Origin: Trachythela sp. YZ-2020
Taxonomy: Eukaryota; Cnidaria; Anthozoa; Malacalcyonacea; Clavulariidae
Assembly: GCA_016169945.1 (NCBI GenBank)
Contig: JADLSH010000367.1
Span: 1,240,001-1,304,000, forward strand
Length of the DNA: 64,000 nt
Direction of reading: 5' to 3'
The position numbers and the translations under genes were made by a program. How positions within the stretch are numbered: position 1 is the stretch's first letter; each line of letters opens with the position of its first letter. The notes below the pieces were generated by a model, which did not search any database, was not told where the DNA came from, and saw only the letters and a list, made by a program, of their open reading frames with translations. This document shows, in pieces, positions 30,152 to 40,467 of the stretch.

Positions 30152-30174
30152 GTTGAAGTGGAAAACGGGCTTTA

Positions 30175-30936
30175 GTTGATCGGCCTGTTTATGTACTGAT
30201 AGTCAAATCTCAATGGACCATTCCCCTATTAAACTAACTTTTGAATGTTCAGATATTTTGTCATTTCTGTGATTTATTAACGAGTGAGCCGCCTGTGAGC
30301 GAAGTTTTCACAAAATAATTTGATAAAAACACACCGAAAGCAAAACTAACGATAAATGATGAAGGCACGATATCTTAGCTGTCTTCTGACAACTTCCTTG
30401 TGTGCTATAATGTTTAAAAACAACTAAAAATAGCCAACGTTTTCTAACTAAAACATAAAAAATAACACGCATGCATTAACACTTTTGCATTGCACAAAAA
30501 ACGTAACACAAACAAATAACAATAGCTTTGCTATGTTTTGACATACTTTTGTGTGTTAAAACGTGAAACAACTAAAATAACGAAAAGTTTCCTAACTTTA
30601 GACAACAGCTAGTAACACGCATGAATCAAACTTTCGCTTAAAACAGTGAAAGCTTTTGCGAATTACACAGAAAAACTCAACACAAAGAAAGAACAATAGT
30701 TTTACTATACTTTCAAGATATTTTTTGGACAGAAATACTTTCGAAGTAGTTCACACCGTTGAATAAATACTTTGTTTGTCAAAAATTTTCGCTATTTAAT
30801 ACATCCGCGATTCCTGGCCCATTATTCGGAATGTCTTCGACTCTTCGTGTATATTCGGATTTCTTTCGGATCATTACCAATCCGTGGGTCTTAGGGTCAT
30901 TCATTTTTTTACAGTTTTGAAAAATGAAAATTGCTT
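30175..30936. other. no gene seen
   Basis: AT-rich sequence with repeated AACACGCATG and ACTAAAA words. A looser duplication of about 150 bp is suggested by two similar passages near 30440 and 30590. No coding evidence. Confidence 0.35.
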
Positions 30937-31975
30937 AAAATTGAACAAAAATCATTTTTCATTTCTAGAAAAATGAAAAATTAATTTAAAAATTTCATTT
31001 TTAAAATTCAAATTATCGGAAAATGAAAACGTTTCACTCAAATTCTTAAGTTTCAAATTCTGGGGTCATTCATTTTTCGCAATTTCGAAAAATGAGAAAT
31101 GAAAATAACGATTGCTTATTTTTTATTTTTGCGTGCAACCCAGTTTACTTTATATTCACATTCTTTCAAAATGGCGGCACTAGAAGATCTTGTGAGTGTT
31201 GAAGCTGTTCGTGAACTTTCCCGAAATCATACGCTAGAAGAAGTTGCTGATAATTTACAGATGATGTTTCCAAATCAGAGAGGGTTAAGTGTTAAAAGTA
31301 TAAAACGATTTTGTGAAAAACATGGAATACGAAAGAGAAATTGTGTTACTGAAATTCATAAGATGTAGTATGATATAATCCGTGGTAGGCCAACCTGCAA
31401 CATCACCCGTAACATTATGAGACTACCACGGATTATATCATACTACATCTTATGAATTTCAATAGTAGACGCATCGTGATCGAAGTATGTTATTCTATGC
31501 ATATAAAATTGTTACCTGTTGTACAGATGCTTGGACAATTTGATCAAGTTCGTCATCAGTAACACAATTTCTCTTTCGTATTCCATGTTTTTCACAAAAT
31601 CGTTTTATACTTTTAACACTTTATAACCCTCTCTGATTTGGAAACATCATCTGTAAATTATCAGCAACTTCTTCTAGCGTATGATTTCGGGAAAGTTCAC
31701 GAACAGCTTCAACACTCACAAGATCTTCTAGTGCCGCCATTTTGAAAGAATGTGAATATAAAGTAAACTGGGTTGCACGCAAAAATAGAAAATAAGCAAT
31801 CGTTATTTTCATTTCTCATTTTTCGAAATTGCGAAAAATGAATGACCCCAGAATTTGAAACTTAAGAATTTGAGTGAAACGTTTTCATTTTCCGATAATT
31901 TGAAATATAAAAAATGAAATTTTTAAATTCATTTTTCAATTTTTTAGAAATGAAAAATGATTTTTGTTCAATTTT
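30937..31975. mobile_element. 1.04 kb foldback element carrying a gene fragment in both arms
   Basis: Left arm 30937-31388 and right arm 31423-31975 are inverted copies, down to the central TAGTATGATATAATCCGTGG hairpin. Subterminal parts are rich in GAAAAATGA words. Both arms carry the same coding segment. The right arm has 99 bp (about 31462-31560) that the left arm lacks, with a possible splice donor CAACAG/GTAACA inside. Confidence 0.85.
31171..31368 (+). pseudogene. captured or transposon-derived N-terminal domain (left arm copy)
   Basis: The frame starts MAALEDLVSVEAVRELSRN and runs on through QMMFPNQRGLSVKSIKRF to a basic KHGIRKRN. The helix pattern with RGLS-x-x-S-x-x-RF-C looks like a helix-turn-helix DNA-binding start of an integrase-like transposon protein; this is a guess. 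It then runs into a stop because the 99-bp segment kept in the right arm is missing. The right-arm copy (minus strand, about 31540-31740) keeps more downstream coding (DDELDQIVQASVQQ) but has an in-frame stop from an extra TAA. Confidence 0.5.
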
Positions 31976-32582
31976 AACGGATTGTTTTTGCTGCGGAGCG
32001 AGCGAGCCTGAAACGAGCGAGCGTAGCAGCAGCCCTGCCAGGCAGCAGCCTAATATGTGCAGAGAGGGGGTTTTGAAGTAAATTTTCATTTAGCGCATGG
32101 AATTGTGGTCGTGCGCGCTTGATATGCGCAGAACACAAATTTTAAACTCGCTTAGTTGACGGAATCTTCGAATTTTTATCGAATTTCTAAAGCTTTTTCA
32201 AGTCTATTTTGACCATTCAAGGTAAGATATTTTGTCTTTTGTTTATAAGTTACGTTTACATTTGTTTACTCCTTTTTGAAAAGTTGGCAATCTCAATTTA
32301 TATATCTATGAAACGCTGAAAGCACACAATCGATCGCTGCTAGATTCAGTGTCTGTTTATATATAAACTATATATTCTGCTAATGTGCTATCGACTTTGC
32401 TTGAGCTGTTAGTGCTGTAAAGCATGGAAGTCTTACATAGAGATGTCGATCTTTAAAAGGTTTTTCTATCCATTCGCGTTTGCTTTATCTTGCTGATTTC
32501 CATATTTTGCATCAAGTGATGTTTCATGTATGCCTCTTGACGATTGTGACTCCGCGTGAACTTGACACAAAGTCACGTTATA

Positions 32583-32718
32583 TGTAAACAACGAGTTTGA
32601 GTGTTTCATCAGGGGATCCAAACACGAGAAAACGGTATGAAACACGAGCGCGAAGCGCGAGTGTTTTGTTTTCGAGTGTTTGGTCCCCTGATGAAACACG
32701 AGAAACGAGTTGTTTACA
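32583..32718. repeat. palindromic miniature element, 136 bp
   Basis: TGTAAACAACGAGTTTGAGT at the left, inverted as ACGAGTTGTTTACA at the right, with GTGTTTCATCAGGGGA and TCCCCTGATGAAACAC inside. Open frames on both strands here are only consequences of the palindrome. Confidence 0.8.
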
Positions 32719-33627
32719 CAACATCTCAAACAAACCAGTATTTAAAGAGAAATTCAACGCGAAAGTCGAGTTAATTTATGGGTGTTTATTACCGTGGTAT
32801 CAAGACAACGATACGGTGGTGATTTCCTTTGTGTTTTGCTTATGAATTATTAATGAGTTTGAGATAGATATGTAATTGATCGTCTAAATTGCCTGACTGA
32901 ATAATTCTGATTTGTGCAAGGTTTGACCTATTAAATAGGCTACTGTAGGCATATAAATATGTTTTTATTCCTATTTTACAATGGACTTAATATTTTTGTC
33001 TAGTCGCGTTCACATATTATTGTCAGAACAGACAGGGTCTCAGTTCTGTGCGCACTAAGATAAATATTCGAATGGCAATGAGTTGAATGAAATGAGTTGT
33101 GCTTTACATGTAGGTGACTCGCATATCCAGCAAAGTAAGAACAGAATGATGGAACAACGCTTTCGTTTATAGCTTTCCAAATGCAAAATTATTTTGCGCA
33201 CATGTATATATTTTTAACTACAAAAATATGCAAATTTCCTTGCGTGGCAGTGTCAAATTACTCATCGCAGTAAACATGGGTTTCATGTGGGAATTCCATG
33301 TGGAAGAACAATACATGGAAAATATTGATATTTTGAAATAGATGTTACAAAATTTGATGTCTTTCATGTTTCGTGATATATTTAGCTTGTTTCATCCTGC
33401 AAACTATGCTAGGGTATGCATCTACTGACAGCGCGCAAGCCACTGGGTCAATGCCAATAATTACCGTCTACTGAATATAATTTGTGTTGCATATTTGTTG
33501 CATGTTTGTTTCAAGAAGCTAAAGAATAATAACAGTCCCGCAGCATTCCCTACCTTGCAGGTACCCTAGTCTTTATTGTTATATAAAGAGTCTCTGGCCA
33601 TACGCAGACGTAAACCAGAACTTAACC
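32719..33627. other. no gene seen
   Basis: AT-rich spacer between repeats without a supported feature. Confidence 0.4.
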
Positions 33628-33639
33628 ATGGCGCTAAAG

Positions 33640-33985
33640 CTTCTAAAGAACTTATCATATTGCAAACTTATCATCTTGTTGACAAGTTGTTGGCTTAACA
33701 AGCTTGTAGCAAGCTTGTTGACAAGTTGTAACAAGCTTGTCATTTTATCAAGCTATAGCAAACTTGTGTCATCAAGCTTGCTACAACTTGTTGGTTTGCA
33801 GACTTGTAGCAAGTTGTTGGAACAACTTGAATCAAGCTTGTTGAAACAAGCCATATCATGCGTGTTAGAACAACTTGTTGACAAGTTGATGTGGTCGTGA
33901 AGTTGTAACAAGTCCGTTTCAACAAGCTTGTAGCAAGACTGTTTTAACAAGTATGTACCAAGAGTTGCGAACAACTTGTTACGGC
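33640..33985. repeat. ACAAGTTG/CAAGCTTG word array
   Basis: Irregular chain of about 25 words such as CAAGCTTGTAGCAAGCTTG, TTGACAAGTTGT and GAACAACTTG. Most words are self-complementary or occur in both orientations, so long reading frames on both strands appear but are not genes. Confidence 0.75.
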
Positions 33986-34418
33986 ATTGTTAACGACAAG
34001 AGTTTTCATACAACAGCTGCACCGATTTGAACTTGGCAAAACCGTATTTTATTGGTGGTTGCTAAGCGTTGTTATGCAGAATGAAAGTTATGGCGAAAGC
34101 AAGAAAAGCTGACTTTCAAGACTTCAAGTTTCTGTGGTTTCAACGGCAAAATCATATGGTTTAAATTTTCTTTATTTTTGAAGTTTGAAGAGAAAAATAT
34201 CAAAAAAATAGCTGGTAAGTCCGTAAGTGTTATATTTTATAGCTATTAAAGATTTAAAGTTAGTGCGCTTGGGGTCATACTAATTACCGACAAAAACCGA
34301 CAAACACCGACAAAAACCGACAAACACCGACAAAAACCGACAATAAACAGACAAACACCGACAAAAAACTTAAAAGGCACGTAATTGTGAGAATTTTGTT
34401 TGTAATAATGTCTAACAG

Positions 34419-34766
34419 TTGGAAGATTTTGCTATGAAACTTGTAACTATAAAACTAGCAAATAACTCTCCATCTTTCGACAGTTATCACCTCTCATTTA
34501 GTGGATTTGCTGCTCAGATCTGGGCTATAAGTGAAAAAATCCAGTTATCAATTTTCTACAAATTATCCAAAAGCCAAGAATCAACATGGGAGCAATGTAT
34601 AAAAAGTAGCTTAACTATATCTAACTGTACTAAAATTAACAAGCCGGAATCGCATAATTATGGGTGGTTACTAGCCTTGTATTATATAGTAGACAGTAAA
34701 CACCGCAAATTATTTATAACCAAAGTTGAATGTTCTTATTTCGCCTTAAAAATGGCGGAAAGATAA
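34419..34766 (+). CDS. hypothetical ORF in the Mutator-like element
   Basis: 115 codons from an ATG directly after the left terminal array, ending in LKMAER. I recognise no domain. It lies in the right position for a first exon or a captured fragment, but codon-level support is absent. Confidence 0.3.
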   Translation: MEDFAMKLVTIKLANNSPSFDSYHLSFSGFAAQIWAISEKIQLSIFYKLSKSQESTWEQCIKSSLTISNCTKINKPESHNYGWLLALYYIVDSKHRKLFITKVECSYFALKMAER

Positions 34767-35205
34767 AATGAAGTTACTGATTTAGTGAGAAGCAAAATAT
34801 ATAGTAAAACTGAAAGCATTCTATGGCGTCTTCTCTAAAGCCTGTTTTCCACTAGGCGAATTTGTTCGCGCGAACAAAGAAAAACGGGCTTGACGCAAGA
34901 GAGCTTCAAAAAGCTACAAGAGTTGGCAAAAAGTTTGTTTAGAACTTGAATTGTTTTATTTTTCGAATCGTCTGTGTTTATGACTATATAATAAAAAAAT
35001 ACACGCCTACACAAGTACACGGTGGCTCAATTAAAGATATGAATTTTATCTTCTTGTGTTGAAAACAATGTTTTACTCATTCATATCTTCACGCCGCCGC
35101 GTAATATTCTGTATTTATATACAAACATCATCCAACACTTTCAAGAAATATAAATCAAAGTATAATCCGGAGATTAATTCTATAAACAAACTCGATTTTA
35201 TGTAA

Positions 35206-35784
35206 AAATTATCACCAGAAGAGAATGACGTCAACGCAAAGGAATTTACGCGCAAGAAAATATGTCACATCAATCATCACTCATCAGGAATGCTTTCCTG
35301 CATGGGTAAAGCTGTCGTTGAATATATAGGTACATTTCCCTCAACCACAAGTGTACATGGAAACAGTAAAAAAGGTATCTGTAGCGAGTATGTCAGGACT
35401 TGCGAGGCTACAAAACAAATTATCAATGACAGAATTAAAAATGAACCTGCCAGAAATATATACTGCGACATGGTTTTAGATAATTCTATGGATGCTCCAA
35501 GGGATCTTAAACAAATACAGAACTTTAAACAAGCAAAGGCAAGGGCAGACAAGTTACCTGGTACGAACAGAAAAAACACTGCAGATGATGTACAAACAAT
35601 CATTAACATGATGAACGATCATCCATTCATCCAGGAGATTGTCCAAATGAAGGGGAAGCCACCGATGGTCATTTTATATACTGAGGACCAGTTGAAAGAC
35701 GTTAAAAAGTTTTGTTTAACTCCTGGGAACACTTCAATTCTTGGAGTTGATCGTACTTCAATTCTTGGAGTTGATGAGGCTTAG
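35206..35784 (+). pseudogene. truncated transposase-like protein of the Mutator-like element
   Basis: The frame is open from 35206 and has an ATG at 35290. It contains STTSVHGNSKKGICSEYVRT, PRDLKQIQNFKQAK and KKFCLTPGNTSILGVDRT. A GVDRT-type word resembles the first catalytic aspartate region of MULE-type transposases (established motif, recognised by eye). Directly after it a short repeat of SILGVD and a stop end the protein, and the other catalytic residues are missing. The stop is followed at 35799-35841 by a piece resembling the end of hAT-like element A, so an insertion or recombination probably cut the gene. Confidence 0.6.
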
Positions 35785-36082
35785 GCTTCACTTTTTCGCT
35801 GCTGTTATCATTCCAGTGTATCATATTGAGTTCACTGGCTTTTTGTCGGTCTTTGTCTGTTTTTTGTCGGTTATAACCATAGAGGTTATAACGCCATGTT
35901 ATACGAGTCACGAATATTTCTCTTTGATCTTGACTGTAATCCCGACCCAATCCCTAACCCTATTGAGTATTGTGTGCGTAACATGGACTTAGAACCTTTT
36001 TGTCGGTCTTTGTCTGTTTGTTGTCGGTTTTTGTCTGTGTTTGTCGGTTTTTGTCGGTATTTAGTATAGGACCGTGCGCTTG

Positions 36083-39000
36083 AGTAGATTTTGTAAAATT
36101 ATCGCCTAAACATTACGGTTTTTTGTTTTAGTATTTATGCTGTAATCTTTGTATGCTAATATGCTTTATTGCTTTGGCTTTGAATACAATATATTGCCTT
36201 CTGGTGGTAACTAGCAGAATGAAACCGTTGATTTCTCGCATTTACCCAGGCCCTGACTTAATTCAGTTAAACAATATTCATTATTTATAAATTTAGCTCA
36301 AACTTCTGTACTCAGCAGCCTAATTTAACTGCCCCTGTCAGAGATAAAACTCTGGACAGGCATTTTACATGCATTGATCACTGAATATTTTGTATTGAAT
36401 TGTAAAATATATATTTTAGTAAACAAAATTCATATTAATTTGAACCCTTCTAGCATAAAACATTAGCTATCATATTTTTGCTGCTGGGTGAATTGAGTAC
36501 TGATTGTCATGGTCTTTTGGTCTAATAAGATTATTATTAAAAACTTAAAAAAGCAAATTTAATTGGGGTATGAGATCTGCCATTGCCCATAAATATCAAC
36601 ATTTATTTTTTTTGAGGTCCGTAACTCAGGTCCGTAACTAAAATAGAGCCTTTTGATTGGCTGAGTACGAGGTCCGTATCACACCAGTACGGACCTCTCG
36701 CAACTTTTCGCGCCAAAACAAACAAAGGAGTGAAGAAATAAACACGAGACTTCGGGAAAATATTTTTCCAGTACGGACCTCCCAGCCGGTAAATAACATA
36801 TATATATTGTCATGGTCAAGGCATTTTAGACCATAAATCAATTGAAATTCCCATATAAACACTCTATCCCGGCCAGGCGGGATGAACTTTTCTTCTGAGC
36901 ATGCGTAAACCCTTTTCTACAAGAAAATAGGACAGCAAGCACTTAACTGGCTTCATCCCGGCAATGTATTTTGTCCATATAAACACGCCATCCCGCCTAG
37001 GCGAGTTTCCCGGCTAGCCGGGATGAAAACGTCCCGTCCCGCCTAGACGGGATCATATAAACAGGCCCTAAATTTCCAAACAGTAGCCAAAAATAGGCAT
37101 AACTTAAAAAGAGGGGGTCTAAACTCAAGAAGGGCTCTACTTGATTTTGCCTGGAATACTGCTGCCATGAATAGCCTGGGAGCCAGGTGGTCAGGTTTAT
37201 TATTACAATATACAGAATTTCGAGAAGAATAAGAAACATGATATGTGGGACCTATAAACAATAGAACAGCCAAATTTATGAATTACACTAACTGGGTATA
37301 ATTTTATAGGTACATTCTGTGGCTTTCTTAACATGGTATCTGGAGGGAAATTATGGCAGATCCACAAGAATATCATCAAATAAAGAAATTTGTGGTTCTT
37401 CATGGAAGGAGTGCAACCATCCTCAGAAAGGAAAATGTTTAGTAAATGAAGTGACCGAACTATTACAGACAGAAGATTGACACAGACAAGTAATTGAAAT
37501 ATACAGGGATTGGCCAGTTTATTTTCATTAAATTAAATTTTTAACACCGTTCTACTCTTAAATACTATTCATATACATATATAGTACAACATATATCCAT
37601 ATCCTAATAATTGCTGCCGAAGGCAGCACACTATTCTTGACATGGCAAGGTTTCTCCAGAGTTCACTCGCCCCAGTCTTTTACGCCGAGATACAAAATAG
37701 TATTGATCTGTCCATTGTGGCAGAGCCAGTTGTGGCACAAAGTAACATTGACCGCCTGTTGAGGCAGAAAATGAAAACCAAATTTGGTTGATAAATTATG
37801 GTATATTTACTTGAAAAAAATTGTTGTTACAAACTTACAAAAAAATATGGATATATTACATCATCTGTAATGGGATGGAATCTGCGATATAAAGAATTAA
37901 ATATTTCCAACATATGTCATGTGGATCCCTGCTCACAGTTATTTTGGAGAGATATACTATTATGTTGGTTTGCTGCATAATCATGTATTTTGACAATTCA
38001 CTGGACAGTACAGATGAACACTGATGGAAGCTAAATGCTAAATAAATATGAAATGAAATATCTACAGATTGGGAACAAAGACTGTTGTGACATGTTTGTT
38101 TAGCATATGTACTTATATATTATTATTTACAATAATCACAGTGTTGTAATCGCACTGTTGTAATCTCATCATTTGGACAAGAAAATAAATCTATACATAC
38201 AGTGTGCCATTAGCAATATAAATACGTTCAATATTACTATTTGGTCGAGGAATTTTGCATGCAGTTTGGGCGTCAAGGCAGCACTTTCCTTGCGATAGTA
38301 ACTACTAGTCCTATTATTAGTCTCCACATAAACCATAATTTAGGGGTGTATAGGACATGGGCAGTCTTGATTCCAATAATTATAATAATTGAACAGAAGC
38401 CCTGAATCTGACATAAAAATAGACATACAACTACTGTTATATCAAAAGCATTTAAATGTCTGAGTGTTTAAGTTTTGTTCTAAAACAAGCAACTTCAAGT
38501 TCTAGTTGCATGATTATCTCTTTGCACACCAGTCAATGTAAGCCTTGCCCACCCCAGGGCACAGATAGGCAGGCCAGACTGGATTTTTGAAGCTGGGGAA
38601 AGCCTATGTGCAGTCAGGGGGAGGTGGGGGATGTAAATTGACTGGTGCATAATATCTTTGTAACCAAATTCTTCCTACAGATTATTTCCATCTTGGATTT
38701 ATACCTAAATGACAATTAAGAAAGGTTGCATTAATGTTTCCTAAAAATGCTGCTGTGGGTTTGTGTTGGAACTGCAATAAAGTCTGAAAAGTTCAAAAGA
38801 CGCCAATGTTCAGAGAAAAGGCCTTCCCATGCTACTGCACGACCGCCTGAGTGTTTTGAGTCTTTTTAGGTACAGTAGTTTCAAAAAACCCATGGCAGCT
38901 GATTCTTACAAAAGTATAAAACCCTTTATTATAATTACAGTCAAATCCGGTGTTCTGTTACGAGCAACATTTGCAATATTGTCACACACAATATTGATTT

Positions 39001-39539
39001 GGAGATTGCTCTGTGCAATTCGCAACCGACATGAACAAATTGCATATTGAAATTCACAACCAATGTCCTGATTTGACTGTAATAAAACTGGTAACAATGA
39101 CATATATATTGACATTGACATGCAACCCTTGTCCCTTGATTTGTATTAATGAAGGCAAAAGAGAGACAGTTTTGTAATTGTGCCATGAGAACATAATCTA
39201 TTGTACAGTATTTCATTTTTGAATGCCTGTATCACAAGGCAAGGACAAAGGTTGCACTGTCAGTTTGCCAACTCCATCAAATTCAAAACACGAATTTGAA
39301 ATAGAATACTCTGAAAAACCCCACTTTAATTGCATGCAAAATATGTAAATGATAGTTTTACCTTTGTATTTAAATCTGTAGTTTATGTATTTACTAATCT
39401 TTGTTCTCTTCTTTCAAAATAATATGAAATTTTAAGCAAAGTTTGTAATTGTGTTGTCTGTTTTTTGTATCGCTTCCCCCCCGGAAAACACGCGAAGTGA
39501 AAATCACACGCGTGTTTTCTGGATAATATTCGCGGGCTT
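36083..39539. other. no gene seen; GAGGTCCGTA repeats at 36614-36785
   Basis: GAGGTCCGTA words recur in both orientations at 36614-36785 and CCCGCCTAGGCGGGA-type words at 36868-37055, both looking like MITE remnants. The remaining 2.4 kb show no exon-like segment that I can support. Confidence 0.45.
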
Positions 39540-40095
39540 TTGCGTGGGTTTACGCGAGCCGCCATGTTTGTTACAAACTTGTTGAATCGAGCTTGTCACG
39601 GATTGATTTCGACAAGCTTGCTACAGCTCCGTGTCAACAAACCTGTACCAAGTTGTTGACAAGCTTGCTACAACCTTGTTGGCAACAACCTTGCTACGGC
39701 TCTGTCACAACAACCTTGCTGCAAGAACGGGAACAAGTTGTTACAAGGCTGTTTCAACATCATGGGACAAGCAGTGCGAACACATCCTGTTGACAAGATC
39801 ACAGTATAGAGACGACCAGTAGGACCACTCATTTGAAATTTTGTGTGGCCGCTCATTACGCATTGGCAGCCAGTCAATTGCTTTTTCTGGCCAATAAGCA
39901 AGCTGGACTAACTTTCCTGGCCAGTAAACTGCATATTTTTGCATAAAAAGCCGGCTACATGTTGCATCGCCGAGTGGCCCTACTGGTCGTCCTTATACTG
40001 TGACAAGATGTTGATGCAGACTTGCTACAAGTCTGCTGCAGCCTGCAGGTTTGTTACAACTTGTGCGTTTTTACGTGTGTACCTGATCTACCCAT
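39540..40095. repeat. dispersed ACAAGTTG-type repeat, interrupted by a miniature element
   Basis: Same word composition and same tail (CTTGTGCGTTTTTACGTGTGT) as 23454-23650. The element at 39800-40001 has inserted into it. It ends about 120 bp upstream of the BTB-BACK start codon. Confidence 0.7.
39800..40001. mobile_element. miniature element, 202 bp, 8-bp target duplication
   Basis: Ends CACAGTATAGAGACGACCAG and CTGGTCGTCCTTATACTGT are inverted copies. GACAAGAT flanks both sides (39792-39799 and 40002-40009). Inner parts carry TGGCCAG words. A diverged relative lies at about 1351-1560. Confidence 0.85.
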
Positions 40096-40214
40096 AATCC
40101 AAAGCGCGGCGCCATCTTTTTTATTATGGCGAATTGTAACAATGTTCTCAACTTTCATTTCTCTTTCATTTTCTTGGATTACGGAGAAACGACATTGTTT
40201 TGTGTGTGACGCAA

Positions 40215-40467
40215 ATGGCTACGATTACGAATAGTGTTGAGGTACCATCCAAACAGATTAAGCACGAAGACTTGATTCAGTTTATGAACATATTTGCTTC
40301 GGAATTTAACAACGACAGCTTTTATGATCGGGTTTTGGTTTTTGAGACCATCGACCATTCGAGGAAGAAATATGAAACCGAAAACGAAACTTTCAAACCA
40401 CCGGGATATTCGCAAGATTCCAAAGAAAAGTCTGAACCAGAAACGTTTGACAGTGGTCCTAGCAACG
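40215..40467 (+). CDS. BTB-BACK gene exon 1
   Basis: The ATG at 40215 opens MATITNSVEVPSKQIKHEDL and the exon ends in SGPSN before the donor AACG/GTATGG. The start is preferred because an upstream methionine-like codon at 40200 is TTG. Confidence 0.72.

Larger units (their letters stand above)
28031..30174. mobile_element. composite of nested elements bounded by GCCCGTTTTCCACTT ends
   Basis: The left end AAGGCCGTTTTCCACTTC is matched by the inverted right end GAAGTGGAAAACGGGCTT. Inside lie two palindromes of the CCTCGTACCCAGG family and two hAT-like elements inserted side by side. Similar single ends occur at 34837-34880 and 56868-56910. The nature of the outer element is uncertain; a TTAA-like edge is visible only on the left. 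Confidence 0.6.
34272..36073. mobile_element. Mutator-like DNA transposon, 1.8 kb
   Basis: Left end GGGTCATACTAATTACCGAC and right end, inverted, GGTCCTATACTAAATACCGA, each followed by arrays of ACCGACAAA words (34281-34372 and 35992-36062). The 9-bp GTGCGCTTG flanks both sides (34263-34271 and 36074-36082). Nine-base duplications and long, repeat-rich inverted ends are typical of Mutator-like elements. It contains a transposase fragment (35206-35784). Confidence 0.88.

Noticed and set aside
33628..33974. Leu/Ser-rich and Cys-rich proteins on both strands
   Set aside because: Frames follow from the ACAAG word array.
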